From Marasmius tenuissimus (taxonomy: Eukaryota; Basidiomycota; Agaricomycetes; Agaricales; Marasmiaceae): a stretch of 64,000 nt of DNA. Both the position numbers and the translations under genes were made by a program. Under the pieces are notes generated by a model. It made no database searches. It worked only from the letters and a program-made list of their open reading frames with translations, and was not told the DNA's origin. Each line of letters begins with the position of its first letter. The stretch's first letter is position 1. Of the stretch, positions 59,762-64,000 are shown piece after piece. Location: the NCBI GenBank assembly GCA_029532415.1, contig JAQOTA010000054.1, positions 2,480,001 to 2,544,000 of the forward strand, written 5' to 3'.

Positions 59762-60702
59762 CTAATCTTCCGTGACTTCGGGCGGCGGCGCTGGTGAGGT
59801 TTCGGGCTTACAGGCAAGCCGAGTGACGCCGAAAACCAGTTCCGGTAGTGGCATGTCTTCTTCGCGATTGACAGGGATAATGTTGGTGTTGTTGTTGCTG
59901 TCGATGACACTGGGTCTTTGCTGCGCGCGGCGGTGGGGGGAGGGCATCTGAACGAGTACGGCGACCTGCAGTTGCATGTTGAGAAGAGACGGTGGCGGAC
60001 GCTCTTTTCAGGGTCAGGAGAAACAGGAGATGTGACATCTGCTGTTGTGGGTGGTTCGATTCCAGCTGGCGACGGTGCTGTCTGAGCCGCTTCCTGGTCG
60101 GGTGCAGTGGGAGATGTGGAGCCTGATCCTGGTGAAGAACGAAATGCTCGATGCCTGCCCATACTGAGAGCACCGAGAACGCGCTCAGAGATCTTGGGCT
60201 GAGGTTCTGGTTCAACTTTGACGGGGGTGGTAGTGTGTTTTCTGCGTCTTTTCGTTTTGACTGGCTGAACTGAGACGGGCTGGGACGAAGATTATCATCT
60301 CAGTTGAAATGCGAACTATGAAATGAGCTTACCATCAGCTCCTCCCATGTATCACCAGCTGTATCAAACCAGACGTCGTAAAACTTTGGTCGCGTACGGA
60401 AACGTTTTCGTCGAGAGCCCTGTTCTCGGGGGGCGAGGATGACACCTGCAGCAAGGGCCTCTTGAAGACGTCGCTGATATCGTCGGCGAAGGATATAGGA
60501 ACGAAATATGATTGTGCTAGAGATCATGAGCAGAACAAACAACGTGGCCACAAATGTGAAACTGTGCATTGGGTCAGGTCGAGAAGACGAAGGAACAGAG
60601 ACGAACAGACAGATAAAGATTGCTCGAGTTGCTACCGCCAGAGGGAGATGAAGTCTGAGAAGCCGCCGACGACGACGGCGTCGCAGAAGTAGGACTACTC
60701 AT
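59762..60702 (-). CDS. single-pass membrane protein, fungal-specific
   Basis: Start at 60702 (MSSPTSATPSSSAASQTSS), a Ser-rich lumenal/extracellular N-terminus, then one membrane segment FTFVATLFVLLMISSTIIF and a basic stop-transfer sequence RSYILRRRYQRRLQEAL. Next come LAPREQGSRRKRFRTRPKFYDVWFDTAGDTWEELM, then a Pro/Ser-rich cytosolic tail (KISERVLGALSMGRHRAF, SPTAPDQEAAQTAPSP). Topology by the positive-inside rule is N-out. The RPKFYDVWF segment before the tail is the most conserved-looking part. C-terminus is uncertain: either a very short intron (about 35 nt) joins PEKS to VAVLVQMPSPHRR and ends PPPEVTED at 59762, or the frame reads on to 59608. I recognise no named family. Confidence 0.65.
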
Positions 60703-60979
60703 CGTAGAACGCGACGAGACCAGTGCCAATCGTGATGAGCACCAGGCAGCCTCGAGTGAAAATGATCACAAGCAAATCGAGATGAGATGGCAGGGGCGGA
60801 GTTATCCGAAAAAGGAAAGTAAGTCGCACGGCAGTACACGGGGTCCTCTTCTCACGTCTTGCGATTGATGATTGCCAACTACAGCAACCGGCGACGGCCA
60901 ACAGCGCCTGCTGATATCTATTTATTATCGGCCAGGCTACAGCAAACTTGGCGCAAAACTTTACTTCCCTTTCCCCATC
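60703..60979. promoter_or_regulatory. divergent promoter region, membrane protein genes
   Basis: This 277-base stretch separates two divergently transcribed membrane-protein genes. No TATA box is evident. It may act as a shared promoter. Confidence 0.4.
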
Positions 60980-62516
60980 ATGTCTTCCGCCTCTCCAACG
61001 CCAACAGCGACAGCGTCCACACCTGCGTTCTCGCTTCCTCCCTCTCTGGACTTACCTCCTCATCTTAGCGCCCACAAATACTTCTTCGTCTGCACTTTGA
61101 CAGTCGCAGCTTGGGACACCCTCGTTCTTTCTCCTCGAACATGGCGACTTATGAAGACTGGAGAATGGCCGGTGCTCAAGATTCTCTTCCATTTCTTGCG
61201 TATCTTCATGCCTATTGAGTTTACTGTCGTTGGTTTGTGACCTGTTCCAGCTCTCATCCGCGGGCGATGACACTCATTCGATGACTTAACCCAACAGCGG
61301 TCGCATTCTTTGATACAAAGTGGAATCAAAGCGTATGTGCTGTAGTCACGCTTTGACATCTTATACGTTCTAAAAGGATTATCTAGATGTGCCAAAATTT
61401 CTTCCTCTTCGAACCCATTTGCACTGCTATTCTCCTCGCCGCTGCGTCAGGTATGTTTCGTTCAAGGTCTTGTAAGCTTCTGTAGGCTAAAGAATACACA
61501 GCCGTTCATGTCATCCGAATTCATGCGATCTATGATCAGAGTCGCGCAGTCCTCTTTGGAATGGGTGGTCTTTTTGCGGCACAAGTGGTTGTGACAGCCA
61601 TATGCTGCGGTTTCTACAAATGTGAGTTAACCTGCATAGTATATTTTCCGATTTTCTAAAGAGACTTTCGTTAGCTGTCCCGCTCGACGTAGGGCAAGGC
61701 TGCATCGCTGGACCGAAGGAGGCTTGGGTCGGAATCTATTGGGTTATGCCAACTGTACTCTACACCGCATCTGTGAGTATTTTCGTCCATCATTCCTGGC
61801 CCCACGCCAACGTACATCTTCACAGATGGCTCTCGCTTTTGCCCGCTCTATCGAATCCTTAAAACAGAAGTCGTTGACCCCATGGAGGCTCATGCTACGC
61901 GACGGTTTGAATCTCTATGCTGTGAGTGGCCCTCCTTCAGTCGTTGCTCAACACCTAACATTGACATCTCACTAGGCCATCTGGGTCGTGAACATGGCCA
62001 ACATGCTCTTCTGGTTCATCATCAAACCAACTGACGACGCTGACACCGTGAGGACCATCGTTACCAGGTTCGCGATTTCTTCGGTTCAAATAACTTCTTC
62101 GTGTGACTAAAACATCTCGCCTGGATAGTATGGCTGCCGTTCTCACCACCTCGATGACCCTCAGGATCATCCTGTCCGTCCGTGGACCCCTTTACAAGGG
62201 AGGCTCCTTCGCGCTTAGCGGCTCCACTGCCAACAGCAGCTCTCGCAACACCCATGTTCTCTCCGCGGGCCGCTCTGGTGTCCCAACTAATCTCTCCTCG
62301 CGCATGGGTCCCACCTACACTCTCGATGATATACGCACCAAGCCAGAAGGCGGCGAGTGGACAGATAACGACGGCGCCAGTGATGGGAAGAGTGTTGGGC
62401 TGGGAATGGACGGTTCCACCAACCCCATCCATTCGCGAGGTGGTGGCGAGGATGCAGGTGTCAAAATCACGATTGATAGACAAGTCGGGTACGATCAATA
62501 CCCTCACGCAAAGTAG
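60980..62516 (+). CDS. seven-transmembrane protein, DUF6533-like
   Basis: Predicted multi-pass membrane protein of the agaricomycete 7TM type often annotated DUF6533; function unknown, possibly receptor-like. It opens MSSASPTPTATASTP, then SAHKYFFVCTLTVAAWDTLVLSPRTWRLM, ILFHFLRIFMPIEFTVAVAFF, FEPICTAILLAAASAVHVIRIHAIYDQSRAV, LFAAQVVVTAICCGFY, VGIYWVMPTVLYTASMALAFARS and AIWVVNMANMLFWFII. The last is followed by SMAAVLTTSMTLRIILSVRG, about seven hydrophobic spans. The YDQSR motif after the third span is typical of the family. A hydrophilic Ser/Gly-rich tail follows (residues from GGSFALSGST) and ends QYPHAK. Many short introns. The long frame on the opposite strand (62666-62061) is a shadow. 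Confidence 0.82.
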
Positions 62517-62910
62517 GCGAATACCGGACGCCGTGCGTGATGGGTGGGATGATGAGCATCGCGGAAGGATGATCTTTTTCTTGTCTTGGACCCGTGTGCA
62601 TGCGTTCATCACGGCTGTCCCGTTAGTTCCTGGTTCTCCCAATCCCCATCTCATCGCATTTCGCATCGCATCTTCATCACGAGCATGATCATCATACGTG
62701 ATTCCCCTTGGTTTTCTGTAAGACCCTACTTGGTTTCTTGGATGAAAGTACCATCGTCTCTTTGGTGCATCAGATGTTCTCTATGTTTTCGCTATTTACA
62801 CCTACTATCTATTTCTCGTGCTTTGCACTAGCTGATGTTGCTTTCCTTATTTGTATATCTACGAACACAGTGTGGCTATTTATGGCGTTGGATGGGAATC
62901 TTGTGCCTGT
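62517..62910. other. convergent 3' region
   Basis: About 390 bases between the 7TM gene stop and the stop of the minus-strand gene to the right. No gene supported. Confidence 0.5.
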
Positions 62911-63141
62911 TTAATCTTGTAGGAATTGGAAGTTCGCTTTGCTTAATACGACTCGTTCGTGCTGACCATCTGTGTTAGAGACGACATCACCCGACAAATC
63001 ATGGTGCACTTCATTATCATAGATGCAGTTCGGTATCAACTCCGGCTGGTATTGTGTGAGAGCGATGGATGCAAGGTTGACGATGAAAATTGCGCCGGTG
63101 ACCAGCAAGACCCAACCCGAGGGCTTACCATCATAGTCCCG
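62911..63141 (-). CDS. 3' exon of an unidentified membrane protein gene
   Basis: The last coding exon of a minus-strand gene: after an acceptor ending CTGACAG it reads RDYDGKPSGWVLLVTGAIFI, then VNLASIALTQYQPELIPNC and a polar tail ending SKANFQFLQD at the stop (62911-62913). It has one clear hydrophobic span. 76 residues. Upstream exons, expected to the right, could not be joined with confidence, so the gene's start and family are unknown; it could be a transporter or another 7TM protein. Confidence 0.5.
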   Translation of the reverse strand, partial: RDYDGKPSGWVLLVTGAIFIVNLASIALTQYQPELIPNCIYDNEVHHDLSGDVVSNTDGQHERVVLSKANFQFLQD

Positions 63142-64000
63142 CTGTCAGTCTGAGTAAACGAACTTGCGGCCGATTGCTTCGATGGTTTTCGAGGTTCATC
63201 CCGATGCCAGATACCACACATCATATCACTGACGTCTGTACAGTAGAATCATCCGCCGCACGGCCGGTACCTCTTCAGGACGCCCACAGTTTTGGAGAAT
63301 CAAAAAGGACGTTGGGAGAGAGATTCCTACCCCTGGGACCTGTATACGAGACTTTGACGTTCGGGGGCGAAGGGACTGGTAAAGCTTCCTCGACGCTGAC
63401 GTGAAGTACCTACCCGGCGAGAAAGGTCCTTCTCACCCTGTCCTTCCGCGGGATTTCCGAGTGAAGGAGGGTTGCAGTAGAATAAAAATAGATCCTAGTA
63501 GTTCCCAACGATGGAGTGAATATTTGGAATGGTGGTAGTATACCACAAGCGCACTGAGAGAGTCTCGCCGAGGTATGACTTGGCAAGTGCGCAGAAAGTG
63601 TAGAAGAGTCTCGCGCTTGAGTGTTGTACGCGATTCGCAAGAAAGTGGCTCAAGACAAGCCACCATGACTCTAAGGTTCCGGTGGCGAGTAGTCCTTGAC
63701 CAGATAGGTGAGAAAATTTGAACATCTACAGACGCGATGCTTTACCACGAAGAGACCGTTTCCGTTCCATCTAACGATGTCTATACTTAGCTACCAATGA
63801 AGAGGACCTCCATTCAGCTTGTGCCTGTAGGTCGTACGCAAGGTAATACTGATCGCTACAGGAATAGGCATCTTGTCCTACGAATGGAATCACTGAGAAA
63901 CAAATCGAGTGTGCCCATGTTGCACTACCAGTCTTTCGCAGACGATTTGTAGTAAAGAAGAACGAGAGCAGGTTTTACCGGCTCTGTTTATGTGGCGGCA
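63142..64000. other. unresolved right end
   Basis: It should contain upstream exons or introns of the minus-strand gene that ends at 62911. Minus-strand frames at 63410-63725 contain moderately hydrophobic stretches (for example LVLSHFLANRV) but no splice chain could be supported. Nothing else was recognised. Confidence 0.35.

Noticed and set aside
60048..60062. tRNA B-box-like GGTTCGATTCC
   Set aside because: It lies in the coding tail of the single-pass membrane protein and there is no cloverleaf or A box upstream.
62061..62666. 201-codon minus-strand open frame
   Set aside because: It is antisense to the last exon of the 7TM gene and shows no domain.

Overview
This window is nuclear DNA of a filamentous basidiomycete, most likely an Agaricomycete. 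Most genes are broken by several short GT-AG introns (about 45-80 nt). The gene content fits: F-box/LRR proteins, a NACHT-type STAND protein, a DUF6533-like 7TM protein, an MCT-type MFS carrier, P450, GH16 and GRAM/PH sterol glucosyltransferase. No tRNA, rRNA, CRISPR or transposon was recognised. All calls were made by reading translations; no database search was run, and intron borders are inferred from splice motifs and frame.

Layout. 0-7 kb (minus): MCT-like MFS transporter and an ATG26/UGT51-type sterol glucosyltransferase. 8-10.6 kb (plus): two tandem metallo-beta-lactamase-fold hydrolase genes. 10.8-12.2 kb (minus): DAHP synthase. 12.7-19.6 kb (plus): TIM9, a PrxQ/BCP peroxiredoxin, a nitronate monooxygenase and an F-box protein whose F-box is interrupted by a highly charged insert. 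20-26 kb (minus): delta-12 fatty acid desaturase and a P450. 27.3-29.5 kb (minus): CK1-family kinase with an altered catalytic loop and a duplicated C-terminal motif. 30.5-32.7 kb (plus): pyruvate decarboxylase. 34-39.7 kb (plus): second F-box protein, an orphan intronless gene and an AhpD-like protein. 39.8-43.6 kb (minus): C2-like/NACHT STAND protein. 44.5-49 kb (plus): RPS19, an LYR-motif protein and three GNAT acetyltransferases, two of them in a ~1 kb tandem segmental duplication. 49.3-55.1 kb (minus): secreted GH16 protein and RPAP1. 55.3-58.8 kb (plus): MPS1 kinase, divergent from RPAP1. 59.7-60.7 kb (minus): single-pass membrane protein. 61-62.5 kb (plus): 7TM protein. 62.9 kb to about 63.1 kb (minus): 3' exon of another membrane protein.

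The genes do not form an obvious metabolic cluster. Housekeeping genes (TIM9, RPS19, RPAP1, MPS1, DAHP synthase, PDC) alternate with fast-evolving families (MBL pair, GNAT trio, F-box, NACHT, P450). The best candidates for something under-described are the C2-like/NACHT protein without recognisable C-terminal repeats, the F-box protein with a split box, the CK1-like kinase with its repeated C-terminal module, and the two local gene expansions.
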